Source: an uncultured Lachnospiraceae bacterium (GTDB taxonomy: Bacteria > Bacillota > Clostridia > Lachnospirales > Lachnospiraceae). From it: a DNA stretch of 64,000 nucleotides. The stretch covers positions 62,001-126,000 of the forward strand of contig CALGVA010000036.1 in NCBI GenBank assembly GCA_937920345.1, in the 5' to 3' direction. Made by a program: the position numbers and the translations under genes. Positions 1 through 9,807 of the stretch are shown here, piece by piece (position 1 is the first letter of the stretch; each line of letters starts with the position of its first letter). The notes under the pieces are model-generated. The model worked only from the letters and a program-made list of their open reading frames with translations, had not been told where the DNA came from and did not search any database.

Positions 1-656
1 GCGATGAATATGCGGTGTATATCATAGACTGGCTCATGCCGGATATGAACGGTGTGGAAGTGGTGAGACGGATTCGCGGAATCATCGGTATGGAGAAGCC
101 CATCATTATTCTGACGGCCTATGACTGGTCGGATATCGAGCAGGAAGCAAGAGAAGCGGGTGTCACGGCCTTTTGTTCCAAACCGATCTTCCTGTCCGAA
201 CTCAGAGAGATTCTGGAATCTCCTTTCACGGTCCGGGATACGGAGAATACGGAAACGGAAGAAGCAGTATCCTTTGAGGGTAAGAAGATCCTGCTGGTAG
301 AGGACAATGAGCTGAATCAGGAGATCGCGGTGGAGATCCTGCAGGAAACAGGCTTTGTCCTGGATGTGGCCGACGATGGCGCGGTGGCGGTGGAGATAAT
401 GAAGAATGCGAAAGCCGGGCAGTATGATCTGATCCTGATGGATATCCAGATGCCGCTCATGAACGGTTATGAGGCCACGAGGGAGATCAGAGCGCTGGAT
501 GATCCTGAAGTCGCCAATATCCCGATTATAGCCATGACCGCCAACGCTTTTGACGAAGATAAAAAGCTTGCGCTGGATGCGGGCATGAACGGGCATATTG
601 CCAAGCCCATCGATGTGTCGATACTTCTGGAAGTGCTGCAGGAAATCTTACAGTAA
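1..656 (+). CDS. Hybrid sensor kinase, C-terminal part with two receiver domains (5' truncated by window edge)
   Basis: Reading frame is open from base 3 to the stop at 654-656; the start is off the left edge. What remains is the end of one receiver domain (phospho-acceptor Asp in IIDWLMPDMNG, then LTAYD and the SKP lysine) and a complete second receiver (KKILLVEDNELNQE acidic pair, acceptor Asp in LILMDIQMPLMNGYE, switch Thr in AMTANAF, Lys in AKPID). Tandem receivers at a C-terminus are typical of hybrid histidine kinases that feed a phosphorelay. Neighbouring genes are also REC-containing, so this is part of one signalling block. The kinase half cannot be seen here, so a stand-alone multi-receiver protein is not excluded. 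Confidence 0.85.
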   Translation, partial: DEYAVYIIDWLMPDMNGVEVVRRIRGIIGMEKPIIILTAYDWSDIEQEAREAGVTAFCSKPIFLSELREILESPFTVRDTENTETEEAVSFEGKKILLVEDNELNQEIAVEILQETGFVLDVADDGAVAVEIMKNAKAGQYDLILMDIQMPLMNGYEATREIRALDDPEVANIPIIAMTANAFDEDKKLALDAGMNGHIAKPIDVSILLEVLQEILQ

Positions 657-771
657 CAGTTATGAAAAACATAATTCATTGAGAACACGGCAGAGATGTG
701 TTACTATTATAGAAAACAGATCGATATGGTATTGAGAAGAATCAGAATTTTCTGGTAAATGGAGGACTTCT

Positions 772-1851
772 ATGAAAAATACAATTTTGGTCGTGGATGA
801 TGATAAGACAAATCTGGCGCTTGCGCAGAAGATTCTGGCGTCGCGGTACCGGATCGCGGCTTCCAATTCCGGTGCGGGAGCATTGAAATATCTGGAGAAT
901 CACAGGCCGGAACTGATCCTGTTGGATATCAATATGCCGGACCTGGACGGATTCGCCGTGATGGAACGGCTGCGCAGTCAGGAAGCTACGAAGTCGATTC
1001 CGGTGATTTTTCTGACAGCGGATAATCTGGCGGAGACAGAGATCAAGTGTTTCCGCATGGGGGCCATGGATTTCGTCACGAAGCCTTTTGTGCCGGATAT
1101 ACTGCTCAGCCGTGTGGATAAGACGATTGAGCTTGACCAGTACAGACATAATCTTGAGAGGATGGTCAGGGAGCAGGCGGATAAGATTACCGAGGACGCA
1201 AGGCGTCTCAGCAAGATACAGGATTCCGTTATTGTCGGTATGGCGAATCTGATTGAGAGCAGGGACGGCAGTACGGGCAAGCACGTGAAGAACACGCAGA
1301 TGTATGTGCGGATGATTGCGAATGAGCTGCGCAGACGGAAGCTTTTTGAGGCGGAACTGACGGAAGAATACATAGAAGATCTCTGCAAGGCGGCGCCGCT
1401 TCATGATGTGGGTAAGATCAAGATCCCGGATGCCATTCTGCAAAAGCCCGGGAAGCTGACGCCGGAAGAGTTTGACACCATGAAGACGCATACCACCCAC
1501 AGCCGTACAATCATACAGATGATCATAGGCGATGTCGAGGATGAACATTACGTACGCATCGTGGAGGACATTGCACTGTACCATCATGAACGGTGGGACG
1601 GCTCGGGATATCCTGTCGGACTGGCGCAGGATCAGATCCCGCTGGCGGCGCGGATCATGGCGGTGGCGGACGTTTTTGACGCACTGTATGAGGAGCGCTG
1701 TTATAAACCGCCGATGCGTCCGATTGAGCGGATCATGCAGATTATGGCGGAGGGCAGAGGAACACAGTTTGACCCGGTGATCATGGATGTATTTACGGAA
1801 ATGTTACCGATGCTTAAAGAAGTACTCGGTATCAGCGCCGACAGTGTATAA
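772..1851 (+). CDS. Response regulator with HD-GYP domain (cyclic-di-GMP phosphodiesterase type)
   Basis: 359 residues. N-terminal receiver domain at about 3-120 (DDDKTN acidic pocket, acceptor Asp near residue 52 in ILLDINMPDLDG, VTKPF lysine), a short coiled linker, then an HD-GYP domain with HDVGKIKIPD (His211-Asp212) and HHERWDGSGYPVG. HD-GYP domains hydrolyse cyclic di-GMP in characterised members; activity here is inferred. The start ATG follows a GGAGG box (aatggaggacttct). It ends 12 bases before the next kinase gene, whose ribosome site overlaps its stop region, so the two are probably co-transcribed and the kinase is the likely phosphodonor. Confidence 0.92.
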   Translation: MKNTILVVDDDKTNLALAQKILASRYRIAASNSGAGALKYLENHRPELILLDINMPDLDGFAVMERLRSQEATKSIPVIFLTADNLAETEIKCFRMGAMDFVTKPFVPDILLSRVDKTIELDQYRHNLERMVREQADKITEDARRLSKIQDSVIVGMANLIESRDGSTGKHVKNTQMYVRMIANELRRRKLFEAELTEEYIEDLCKAAPLHDVGKIKIPDAILQKPGKLTPEEFDTMKTHTTHSRTIIQMIIGDVEDEHYVRIVEDIALYHHERWDGSGYPVGLAQDQIPLAARIMAVADVFDALYEERCYKPPMRPIERIMQIMAEGRGTQFDPVIMDVFTEMLPMLKEVLGISADSV

Positions 1852-1863
1852 CGGAGGTTGACC

Positions 1864-4734
1864 GTGGAAGAGAGACAGTTTAACAATGACAGGACAAACA
1901 AGAAACTGGAGCAGCTTGTACTTGGCATATTCACCGCATTTTCTCTGGCAATGTTTGTTTCATCCATACTTCTCGAATGGCATATCATTGCGAAGGAACT
2001 GATTCTGGCGGCTGTAGCCGCCAGTTGGTTTGTCGTGCTCAAACAAACCGGAGACTACGTGTTCCGCGCCAGGTTTCTCGCGGTGGCGGCGTGGATCAAT
2101 TTCAGCATTTACGTGTTCTATTCCGTAAGTTTTACTTCGGTTCTGGCTTCTATGATGGTGCTCATCGTGCTGTTAGGAAGCTTCTGTATACCGCAGATCG
2201 TTCGGATCGGCGTTTTTTTTTCCACCATTACGATTTTGTATCACGCTTTGGTTCTAAGGTCAGTAAACTTCAGTACGGCGAATGACGTGCTGCGGTTCGG
2301 TCTTCATGCGCTCTCCGTGTACGTGGTATCGCTGGTGACCGGGCTTACCATACGGACCAGACAGGAAATGAATGAGAAACTGATTGAGAACATACGGGAA
2401 CTGGAACTTGTGGAAAAGAGCAAAGATGATTTTATGGTGAATATATCCCATGAAATCCGTACGCCCATCAATGCGGTGTGCGGCATGAGCGAAGCGATTC
2501 TGCAGGAGGATATTCCCACGGGCGTGAGAAGGGATGTGATTGATATCCAGACAGCGGGCCGCAATCTCCTTTCCACGGTCAGCAATATTCTGGATTTCTC
2601 CGAGCTGGAGAGCGGTAAGACGGAACTGGCGGAGGAGAGCTACAACATTACTTCCACGATCACGGATATCATTAATATGGCGGTGACGCTTGAGAACGGC
2701 AGGAATCTGGAGCTGATCGTGGATTGTGATGCCGATCTGCCGAGCAATCTGCTGGGAGATGAGCAGAAATTCAGACGTATCGTCATGAATCTGCTGGATA
2801 ATGCCATCAAGTTTACGAAGGAAGGCGGTATTGTCCTCAAGATCAGAAGCAGGAAAGAAGCCTACGGGGCAAATCTGATGGTCAGCATCAGAGATTCCGG
2901 CATCGGTATGGAGCAGGCGGATCTGGAGAGAATATTCGCAAGCTTCAGCCAGGTAAATTCCGGGCGCAACAGGGAAGAAGGCGGCATCGGTCTGGGGCTG
3001 GCCATCACGAAAGAACTGGTGCGCAGCATGGGCGGTTTTATCACTGTGGAGAGCGAACCCGGCAACGGCACGGAATTTCGGTTTACGATACCGCAGAAGG
3101 TCCTGGATGAGACACCGATCGTCTCGATCAGGAACAAGGGCAGTATTTATGCGGCGTGCTATATCAATATGGATAAATATGATTATTCCGTGGTGCGTGA
3201 GGGGTATGAGAAAAGTATACGCCACATTGCGGAGGAGTTCGGGATTATGTTTCGTGTATGCAGGAATCTGTCCGAACTGAAACGCCGGATGGAGAATGAG
3301 AACTATACACATATCTTTATCGGATGGGAAGAGTATGGTGAGGACAGAGAATTTTTCGACGGGCTGGCGAAACAGATCAGGGTCGTATTGATTCTGGATT
3401 ATGAGCAGGAGACCCAGATCGGCGGCAGCATGCTGCGGATCTATAAACCTTTCACTGTGTTGTCTATCGCGGCAGTTCTAAACGGGCAGAAGATATCGCG
3501 GGGAGAGGAGCAGCACATCAGGCACCGGTTTACCTCGCCGGAGGCAAAAGTGCTCGTGGTAGATGACAATGCCATGAATCTGAAGGTTATGGCAAGGCTG
3601 CTGCTGCCGTACCAGATCAGGACGGTGATGGCGCTGGGCGGTCAGGAAGCATTAGAGAAGCTGGGCACCATGGAGTACGACTGTGTCTTTCTGGATCATA
3701 TGATGCCGGAGATGGATGGCGTAGAGACGCTTCACAGGATACGGCAGAAACCCGGATCTTATTTCCAGACGCTGCCGGTGATCGCTTTTACGGCGAATGC
3801 CATAGGCGGCGCACGGGAGATGTTTCTGGAGGAGGGATTTGACGATTTTATTGCCAAGCCGATTGAGCTTAGCGTGCTGGAGCGTATGCTGCGTCGGTAT
3901 ATTCCGCTGACGAAACAGATAGAGGTTCAGGATCAGGCGGCTGATTCGCAGAAACGGTCTACCCGCACGGATGAGATAACGGACGCCGGGGCGGGGCGGG
4001 AACAGCAGACGTATACCGCGGCAGGACAGGCGGCATCTGAAGAGTCGAGGACAGGAGGCAGGGCGGACGGACTGGAGGCGCTTACGGCTGCCGGCATCAA
4101 TATATCCCAGGGAATCTCCTACTGCGGAGATCAGGACGGGCTGCGGGAGATCATCGCGATGTATCATGCCCAGGGAGCGGGAAGGATTCAGCAGCTTCAG
4201 CAGTTGTTTGAAGAGCAGAACTGGAAGGATTACAGTATTACGGCGCATGCGCTTAAGAGTAATTCCAGAGGAATCGGTGCGAACGACTTGGCGGAACTGG
4301 CGTTCGGGATGGAGATGGCAGGCAAGGAGAACCGGCCGGAATATATACTGGAGCATCACAGAGAACTGTTGGCAGACTATGATACGCTGCTGCAGGCGCT
4401 TGGGCATAATTCTTTCATTTACCCGGAGGGATACCGTGACCCGGAGGAGAACGACGGTGATGCCCGGGCGGATGGGACACAGATAACGGCGGCGGACGGC
4501 GGGAAGCAGGAGATCGACCGGCAGGAACTGGAGAGACAGTTTGCGCTTATCGGCGAGAAGCTGGATAATTTTGAGACGGAGGGACTGGAAGTGATTCTGA
4601 AAGGACTGGAGCCTTATGCTTATCATGGTATGCTGCTTCAGGACATGACGTCCGGAATCAGACAGCGTGTGGATGAGTTTGATTTTCTGGCTGCTGCGGC
4701 TGTGCTGGAGGAGTGGAAAGAGAAGCTTGCGTAA
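1864..4734 (+). CDS. Membrane hybrid histidine kinase with receiver and Hpt domains
   Basis: 956 residues from GTG 1864. A TTG at 1858 is in frame but abuts the GGAGG box (1853-1857), so 1864 has the better spacing. Order: hydrophobic N-terminal sensor region with several membrane segments (about 15-175), HisKA with SHEIRTPIN (His196), HATPase (N box MNLLDNAIKFT, G boxes DSGIGM and GIGLGLA), a receiver-like region lacking an obvious acceptor Asp, a complete receiver (VLVVDDNAMN, acceptor Asp611 in VFLDHMMPEMDG, AKPIE), an acidic linker, and an Hpt domain with His795 in TAHALKSNS. The His-Asp-His chain in one polypeptide suggests an unorthodox phosphorelay kinase. The signal sensed is unknown. 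Confidence 0.92.
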   Translation: MEERQFNNDRTNKKLEQLVLGIFTAFSLAMFVSSILLEWHIIAKELILAAVAASWFVVLKQTGDYVFRARFLAVAAWINFSIYVFYSVSFTSVLASMMVLIVLLGSFCIPQIVRIGVFFSTITILYHALVLRSVNFSTANDVLRFGLHALSVYVVSLVTGLTIRTRQEMNEKLIENIRELELVEKSKDDFMVNISHEIRTPINAVCGMSEAILQEDIPTGVRRDVIDIQTAGRNLLSTVSNILDFSELESGKTELAEESYNITSTITDIINMAVTLENGRNLELIVDCDADLPSNLLGDEQKFRRIVMNLLDNAIKFTKEGGIVLKIRSRKEAYGANLMVSIRDSGIGMEQADLERIFASFSQVNSGRNREEGGIGLGLAITKELVRSMGGFITVESEPGNGTEFRFTIPQKVLDETPIVSIRNKGSIYAACYINMDKYDYSVVREGYEKSIRHIAEEFGIMFRVCRNLSELKRRMENENYTHIFIGWEEYGEDREFFDGLAKQIRVVLILDYEQETQIGGSMLRIYKPFTVLSIAAVLNGQKISRGEEQHIRHRFTSPEAKVLVVDDNAMNLKVMARLLLPYQIRTVMALGGQEALEKLGTMEYDCVFLDHMMPEMDGVETLHRIRQKPGSYFQTLPVIAFTANAIGGAREMFLEEGFDDFIAKPIELSVLERMLRRYIPLTKQIEVQDQAADSQKRSTRTDEITDAGAGREQQTYTAAGQAASEESRTGGRADGLEALTAAGINISQGISYCGDQDGLREIIAMYHAQGAGRIQQLQQLFEEQNWKDYSITAHALKSNSRGIGANDLAELAFGMEMAGKENRPEYILEHHRELLADYDTLLQALGHNSFIYPEGYRDPEENDGDARADGTQITAADGGKQEIDRQELERQFALIGEKLDNFETEGLEVILKGLEPYAYHGMLLQDMTSGIRQRVDEFDFLAAAAVLEEWKEKLA

Positions 4735-4777
4735 GGCGATCCGGGAGAAAGTGATGATCAGGAGAGGTTGAAGTGAT

Positions 4778-7471
4778 ATGAAGAAGAGAATACATAGATT
4801 TTGGAAGTCTCTGTTCAATGAGCGTCTGGATTTTCGTGAAAGACTTAACCGGATGGTTCTGTTACTGGCATTCATGGCGGCGATTATCGGTCTGGGCCGC
4901 GTGCTTTTAGGGGCGGGATCTGATGTGATGTATGCCCTCGTGCCGATGTGTGTTGTGTCCGGCGTGGCGCTTCATATGGCGGAGGACCGGCAGAATATCA
5001 AGAAGGCATCCTGGCTTCTTGTCATTGCCTCGAATGTAGTCCTGTTTCCGGCGGTCTTTATCTTAAGCGGCGGCGTGGACAGCGGTACGCCGGTCTGGTT
5101 CGTGCTGGGACTCGTCTACATATTCCTGCTGTTTGACGGCAGGGAGGCGGCGGTTGCGCTGGGAATCTCTCTGACCTCATTTTTGATCACATATTTCGTT
5201 GCTTATAAGAATCCCGGTATGATACCGGCGGCAAGCCGTTCGTATAGCTTTATGGATTCGTATATTACCATGGTGGTGGTGAGCTGTTTCGTCGGTGTCC
5301 TGATGAAGATCCAGTTTCTGACATATAATAAGGAGCGGATGCTGGCGGAGAAACAGAAGGCGGAGATCGAGCAGATCGCCCGTTCCAAGGACACTTTCTT
5401 CGCGAATATGAGTCATGAGATCCGCACACCGATCAATACGATTATCGGCTTAAATGAGATGATCCTGCGGGAGGATATCTCGGATGAAATAGCAGAGAAT
5501 GCCATCAATATTCAGAATGCCAGCAAGATGCTGCTGACGACCATCAATGATATTCTGGATCTGTCGAAATTAGAGTCAGGCAAGATGGAGATTGTACCGG
5601 CACAGTATGAGGTCAGTTCCATGTTCAGCGATCTGGTGAATCTGATCTGGATTCGTGCCCATGAGAAGGAACTGGAGTTCAAGGTGGATATTGATCATGA
5701 GATTCCCTCCATGCTCTACGGTGACGAAGTGCGGATCAAGCAGGTCATTACCAACATGTTGACTAATGCAGTCAAATACACGCAGAGCGGTTCTGTCACG
5801 CTGACGGCCAAGGGAGAGCGGGTCGCTGCGGATCAGATCATGCTGCGGATCTCCGTGACGGATACCGGTATGGGAATCCGGAAAGAAAGTCTGGATGATC
5901 TGTTCAGTTCTTTCAAACGTGTGGATGAGGGAGATAACCGGCACATTGAGGGTACCGGTCTGGGTCTGAATATTTCCAGACAGCTGATTGAAATGATGGG
6001 CGGCAGGATCTATGTGGACAGCGTGTATCATAAAGGTTCCACTTTTACAATAGAAGTCAGACAGCGTATCGTTAATGTAAGGCCGATCGGTATCATTAAT
6101 TTTGCAGCGCAGAAGCAGCTCAATTATCGTGCAAAATACAAGCAGAGCTTCACAGCGCCGGATGCCAGGGTGCTGGTAGTGGACGATAACGATATGAACC
6201 GTATGGTAGCGATCAAACTGCTGCGAGGCACGGGAATCCAGGTCGATACGGCAGAGAGCGGCAGGGAATGTCTGCAGCGGACGGCGGAAAACCTGTACCA
6301 TGTCATACTGATGGATCATATGATGCCGGAGATGGACGGGGAAGAGACGATGAAAGCCGTGCGTGCCCAGACGAAGGGGTTCTGTCAGAAGGTGCCGATC
6401 GTTGCGCTGACCGCCAACGTTATGACGAATGCGGAGCAGGTGTATCAGAACATGGGATTTGACGGCTATCTTGCCAAACCGATCAACGCCGCGCTGCTGG
6501 AGGCAAGTCTCCTCAAGTATCTGCCGGAGGAACTGGTAGAGTACACGGCGCAGGCGGACAACAGCGGGGAGGAAGAGGAAGGTACGATCAACCGTGTGAC
6601 CAGTGTGCGCAAGCGCAAGGTTGCCATCACGGCAGACTGCATCTGTGATCTGCCGAAGTATCTGCTGGAGAAATATCAGATCGGACTGATGTACTGCTAT
6701 GTCCATACCAGGGAGGGGCGGTTCTGCGATCTCTTCGAGGTGTCTTCCGACAGTCTGCTGAACTATATGCAGACAGAAGGCAGCTACGCGCATTCCTCGA
6801 CAGCAGACCCGGCGGAGTATGAATATTTCTTTGCGGATAACTTAGAACGTGCGCAGCATGTGATCCATATTACGGCAACCGCGGACTTGAGCGGCGCGTA
6901 TTCGAATGCAAAGCAGGCCAGTAAGAGCTTTGGCAATGTTACGATATATGATTCCAATCATATCAGCAGCGGGCACGGGCTCGTGGTTCTGTACGCCGCT
7001 TATCTTGCGGAGGAGGGTAAAGACGTACAGGAGATCTGTGAGGCGCTGGATGAATATAAAGAGATGGTGAACTCTAATTTCTTAGTGCCCAGTACGGACG
7101 TGCTCTGCCGTAACGGCAAGGTCAGCAATGCGGTTCATAAGGTCTGCAGTGTACTGAATCTGCATCCCGTGCTCCACATGTCACAGAATGAACTGAAACT
7201 GTGGAAGATCGGGACAGGCAATATGAAAAATGCACAGAGAAGATATGTGAAACAGCTTTTGCAGCACAGCAAACAGATTGATACAAGGATATTGTTCCTT
7301 ACTTATGCGGGCTGCACGGTGCATCAGGTGGAGGAGATACTGGGGGAAGTGGAGAAGTATGTGCACTTCGATAAGATCATCACGCAGAAGGCTTCCGCTA
7401 CCGTGTCCAGCAACTGCGGCGTGGGTGTGTTTGGACTGATGTTTGTGAAGAAGAAGGAGAAAGAGGAGTAG
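4778..7471 (+). CDS. Membrane hybrid histidine kinase fused to a C-terminal DegV-like domain
   Basis: 897 residues. About five hydrophobic segments (25-185), HisKA with MSHEIRTPIN (His213), HATPase (NMLTNAVKYT, DTGMGI, GTGLGLNIS), receiver at about 464-590 (VLVVDDNDMNR, acceptor Asp513 in ILMDHMMPEMDG, AKPIN), then about 285 residues from 611 resembling the DegV family: ITADCICDLP near its start, AHSSTADPAEYE, HITATADLSGAY and YDSNHISSGHG. DegV proteins bind fatty acids and in Firmicutes can serve as the lipid-binding partner of fatty-acid kinase. A kinase-receiver-DegV chain is an unusual arrangement and could couple lipid binding to phosphorelay output; this is inference. Start ATG follows aggagaggttgaagtgat. 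Confidence 0.9.
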   Translation: MKKRIHRFWKSLFNERLDFRERLNRMVLLLAFMAAIIGLGRVLLGAGSDVMYALVPMCVVSGVALHMAEDRQNIKKASWLLVIASNVVLFPAVFILSGGVDSGTPVWFVLGLVYIFLLFDGREAAVALGISLTSFLITYFVAYKNPGMIPAASRSYSFMDSYITMVVVSCFVGVLMKIQFLTYNKERMLAEKQKAEIEQIARSKDTFFANMSHEIRTPINTIIGLNEMILREDISDEIAENAINIQNASKMLLTTINDILDLSKLESGKMEIVPAQYEVSSMFSDLVNLIWIRAHEKELEFKVDIDHEIPSMLYGDEVRIKQVITNMLTNAVKYTQSGSVTLTAKGERVAADQIMLRISVTDTGMGIRKESLDDLFSSFKRVDEGDNRHIEGTGLGLNISRQLIEMMGGRIYVDSVYHKGSTFTIEVRQRIVNVRPIGIINFAAQKQLNYRAKYKQSFTAPDARVLVVDDNDMNRMVAIKLLRGTGIQVDTAESGRECLQRTAENLYHVILMDHMMPEMDGEETMKAVRAQTKGFCQKVPIVALTANVMTNAEQVYQNMGFDGYLAKPINAALLEASLLKYLPEELVEYTAQADNSGEEEEGTINRVTSVRKRKVAITADCICDLPKYLLEKYQIGLMYCYVHTREGRFCDLFEVSSDSLLNYMQTEGSYAHSSTADPAEYEYFFADNLERAQHVIHITATADLSGAYSNAKQASKSFGNVTIYDSNHISSGHGLVVLYAAYLAEEGKDVQEICEALDEYKEMVNSNFLVPSTDVLCRNGKVSNAVHKVCSVLNLHPVLHMSQNELKLWKIGTGNMKNAQRRYVKQLLQHSKQIDTRILFLTYAGCTVHQVEEILGEVEKYVHFDKIITQKASATVSSNCGVGVFGLMFVKKKEKEE

Positions 7472-7585
7472 ACGTCGCGAATAGACATCGCAAATAAGAT
7501 AAAACAGTGGATTTTTCGAATTGTATTTGATATAATATATAAAATGCGCACATAATTTTCAAAAGAATTTGGATATATTTTATGC

Positions 7586-9781
7586 ATGAAGAGACAGCGC
7601 GGGCGGCATTGGGGTGTGGATATGGATGATTTGAATTTGAATACAGAGAAGCAGGAACTGCATTTTCCCATGATGGAAAATGATGCATATCAGAGAGCGC
7701 AGAACCAGGAGATCCGGCTTGGCAGAGAAGAAGGGCTGGATGTATCCCTGTACTCCGATCCGCAATATAACTGGCTGCAGATGGAACAGATTCGTCTGGG
7801 TCTTAAGGATAAGCTGGATGTGTCCGTCTATGCCCATCCCGCGTATAATTACGAAACAATGCGTCAGGTCAGGCTTTCGCTTTATTCGCAGGTAGATTTG
7901 ATTCCTTATCTTCAAAGAGGATTTGCAGATGATGATCTGGAAGAAATCAGAGTCGCGCTGCTGAATAAACTCCCGATTGGTCAATGGGTACAGGATGACA
8001 TGTGCGCGCCGCAGATTCATGAAATACGGATCGGGTTGTACGAAAATCTGGACATTTCTGTTTATGCCGATATTAAATATAACTGGATGCAGATGCAGGA
8101 GATTCGTCTGGGACTGGAAAAGAAGCTGAATGTGTCTCTCTATACAAACAGTCTGTTCAATCACGCACAGATGCGGGAAATCCGTCTGGGACTGGAAGCG
8201 GGAATCGATGTGTCTTCCTACGGAAAGCTGCTCTATTCCGCTACGGATATGAAAGAAAAACGGCAGGATCACATTAACAAAAAGAGAACCGGCACCGTGG
8301 AGCCGGCAGAGGAAAGCATCGTAAAAGAAATGGAGAACACGGTGCAAAAAGTGACGGCCGGGAACCTCGACAAAGAGAAGGAGAACGGCAAAGGCAGGAA
8401 ATCCATCGCCGATTCTTTCAGAAAATGTGAGTTTTCCATTTCTATAGAAGAGAACGGCAATAAAGCATATGTTTATATTCCGTGGATGCCGGGCAATACG
8501 GTGAAAGAAGAAGATATCTATCGCGATTTAGAGAGAAGAGAAATTGTTTACGGTATTAAAACGGAAGCCATAACCGATCTCATCAGGAAGAAACGTTTAA
8601 ATGAGAAAATCCTGATTGCAGAGGGCATTCCGGCTGTGCGGGGCAAGGACGGCTGGTTTGAATGGTTTGTCAGACTTGATCTGCCCCGTATTCCCGCGCC
8701 GCTGCCGGACGGAAGCGTTGATTATGTCAATATAGAAGCTTTTGAAATGGTGGATGAAGGGGAGAAGATCGCGGTATATCACCGGGCTGAGGAAGGCAGT
8801 GACGGGAAAAATATATACGGTGAAATGATACATGCTGAAAAAGGAGTGGACAAAAAACAGCTGAGAGGGATCGGGTTTACGATCGAACAGGACGGCACTG
8901 TTTATAGATCCAAGCTTAACGGAAAATTTGAGTTTACAGGCGGACGTATCATCATCTCAAATATGCTGATGGTAAGAGAAGATGTAACTGCTGTTACCGG
9001 TAAACTTGAGGTGGAAGGGTCCGTATATGTTATCGGCAGCATTTACTCCGGCGGCTATATCAAGGCGACCGGAGATATCATCATTGAGCATAATGTGGAA
9101 TCCGGACGGCTGATTGCCGGCGGGAATGTCATGGTCAAGAAGGGAAGCTGTTCTAAGAACGACTGCTATATCGATGCAGGCGGCGAAGTTTCAGGAAGCT
9201 TTTTCGAAGCTGCCAATATCAATGCGGGCGGCAATGTCAAGGCAAACTATATTATGAACAGTAAGATCAATTCAATGGGCAGGGTTATCGTGTCCGGAAG
9301 CAAAGGGGTTCTTCTGGGTGGTAAGATCAGTGCTGTAAAGGGTGTGGACACCTATAATCTTGGTAACCGGCTGCATATTAAGACGGTTCTGGATATCGGG
9401 AGAAACGAACTGTACGAAAAGGCGCAGGAGGAATATGCCGAAACAAGAGAACAACTCCTGAATGACTTGGAGGCGCTTGAGAAAGAATGGAATAAAGCAG
9501 TATGGATGGTTTCCGCCGGCAAAGAGGTGCCGGAAGAGATACAGCATAAACTTCATGGCGCGATCGAAGTACAGACCCAGAAACTGGCGGAACTGGACGG
9601 CGAGGCTTCTAAGCTGGCGAATTTGACAGAACAGCTCACGAAGGAGCCGATTTGTGTCAGAGGAAAGGCATATGAAGGCAGTGTAATCATTATTAACGGT
9701 ATTAAATACACACTGACGGCTGAAATGCGCAGGATCGTTTTCAAATTACGGAACAAACAGGTTGTGATGGTTGCTCTGTAA
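7586..9781 (+). CDS. FapA/DUF342 family protein with seven N-terminal 26-residue repeats
   Basis: 731 residues from ATG 7586; ATG 7622 is an alternative, as neither has a strong ribosome site. Residues about 40-221 are seven consecutive 26-residue repeats with core (E/Q)IRLGL-x3-LDVSxYA-x-YN-xxQM; repeats 3 and 4 are the most diverged. After a charged linker (about 222-275) comes a FapA-like (DUF342) region with glycine-rich beta-helix-type repeats (GGYIKATGDIIIE, GGNVMVKKG, AGGEVSGSF, AGGNVKANYI) and a coiled-coil tail. FapA-like proteins have been linked to flagellar or surface functions, but no role is established for this architecture. A response regulator follows 26 bases downstream, suggesting co-expression. 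Confidence 0.85.
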   Translation: MKRQRGRHWGVDMDDLNLNTEKQELHFPMMENDAYQRAQNQEIRLGREEGLDVSLYSDPQYNWLQMEQIRLGLKDKLDVSVYAHPAYNYETMRQVRLSLYSQVDLIPYLQRGFADDDLEEIRVALLNKLPIGQWVQDDMCAPQIHEIRIGLYENLDISVYADIKYNWMQMQEIRLGLEKKLNVSLYTNSLFNHAQMREIRLGLEAGIDVSSYGKLLYSATDMKEKRQDHINKKRTGTVEPAEESIVKEMENTVQKVTAGNLDKEKENGKGRKSIADSFRKCEFSISIEENGNKAYVYIPWMPGNTVKEEDIYRDLERREIVYGIKTEAITDLIRKKRLNEKILIAEGIPAVRGKDGWFEWFVRLDLPRIPAPLPDGSVDYVNIEAFEMVDEGEKIAVYHRAEEGSDGKNIYGEMIHAEKGVDKKQLRGIGFTIEQDGTVYRSKLNGKFEFTGGRIIISNMLMVREDVTAVTGKLEVEGSVYVIGSIYSGGYIKATGDIIIEHNVESGRLIAGGNVMVKKGSCSKNDCYIDAGGEVSGSFFEAANINAGGNVKANYIMNSKINSMGRVIVSGSKGVLLGGKISAVKGVDTYNLGNRLHIKTVLDIGRNELYEKAQEEYAETREQLLNDLEALEKEWNKAVWMVSAGKEVPEEIQHKLHGAIEVQTQKLAELDGEASKLANLTEQLTKEPICVRGKAYEGSVIIINGIKYTLTAEMRRIVFKLRNKQVVMVAL

Positions 9782-9807
9782 TAATCTATAGAAAGTATGG
9801 GATAATC

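Noticed and set aside
742..4875. Long minus-strand open frames opposite the kinase and HD-GYP genes (742-1587, 2260-3312, 3652-4875), and others at 5576-6793 and 11702-12775
   Set aside because: They mirror strongly supported plus-strand genes, have His/Arg/Leu-rich antisense-type composition and no ribosome sites or recognisable domains.
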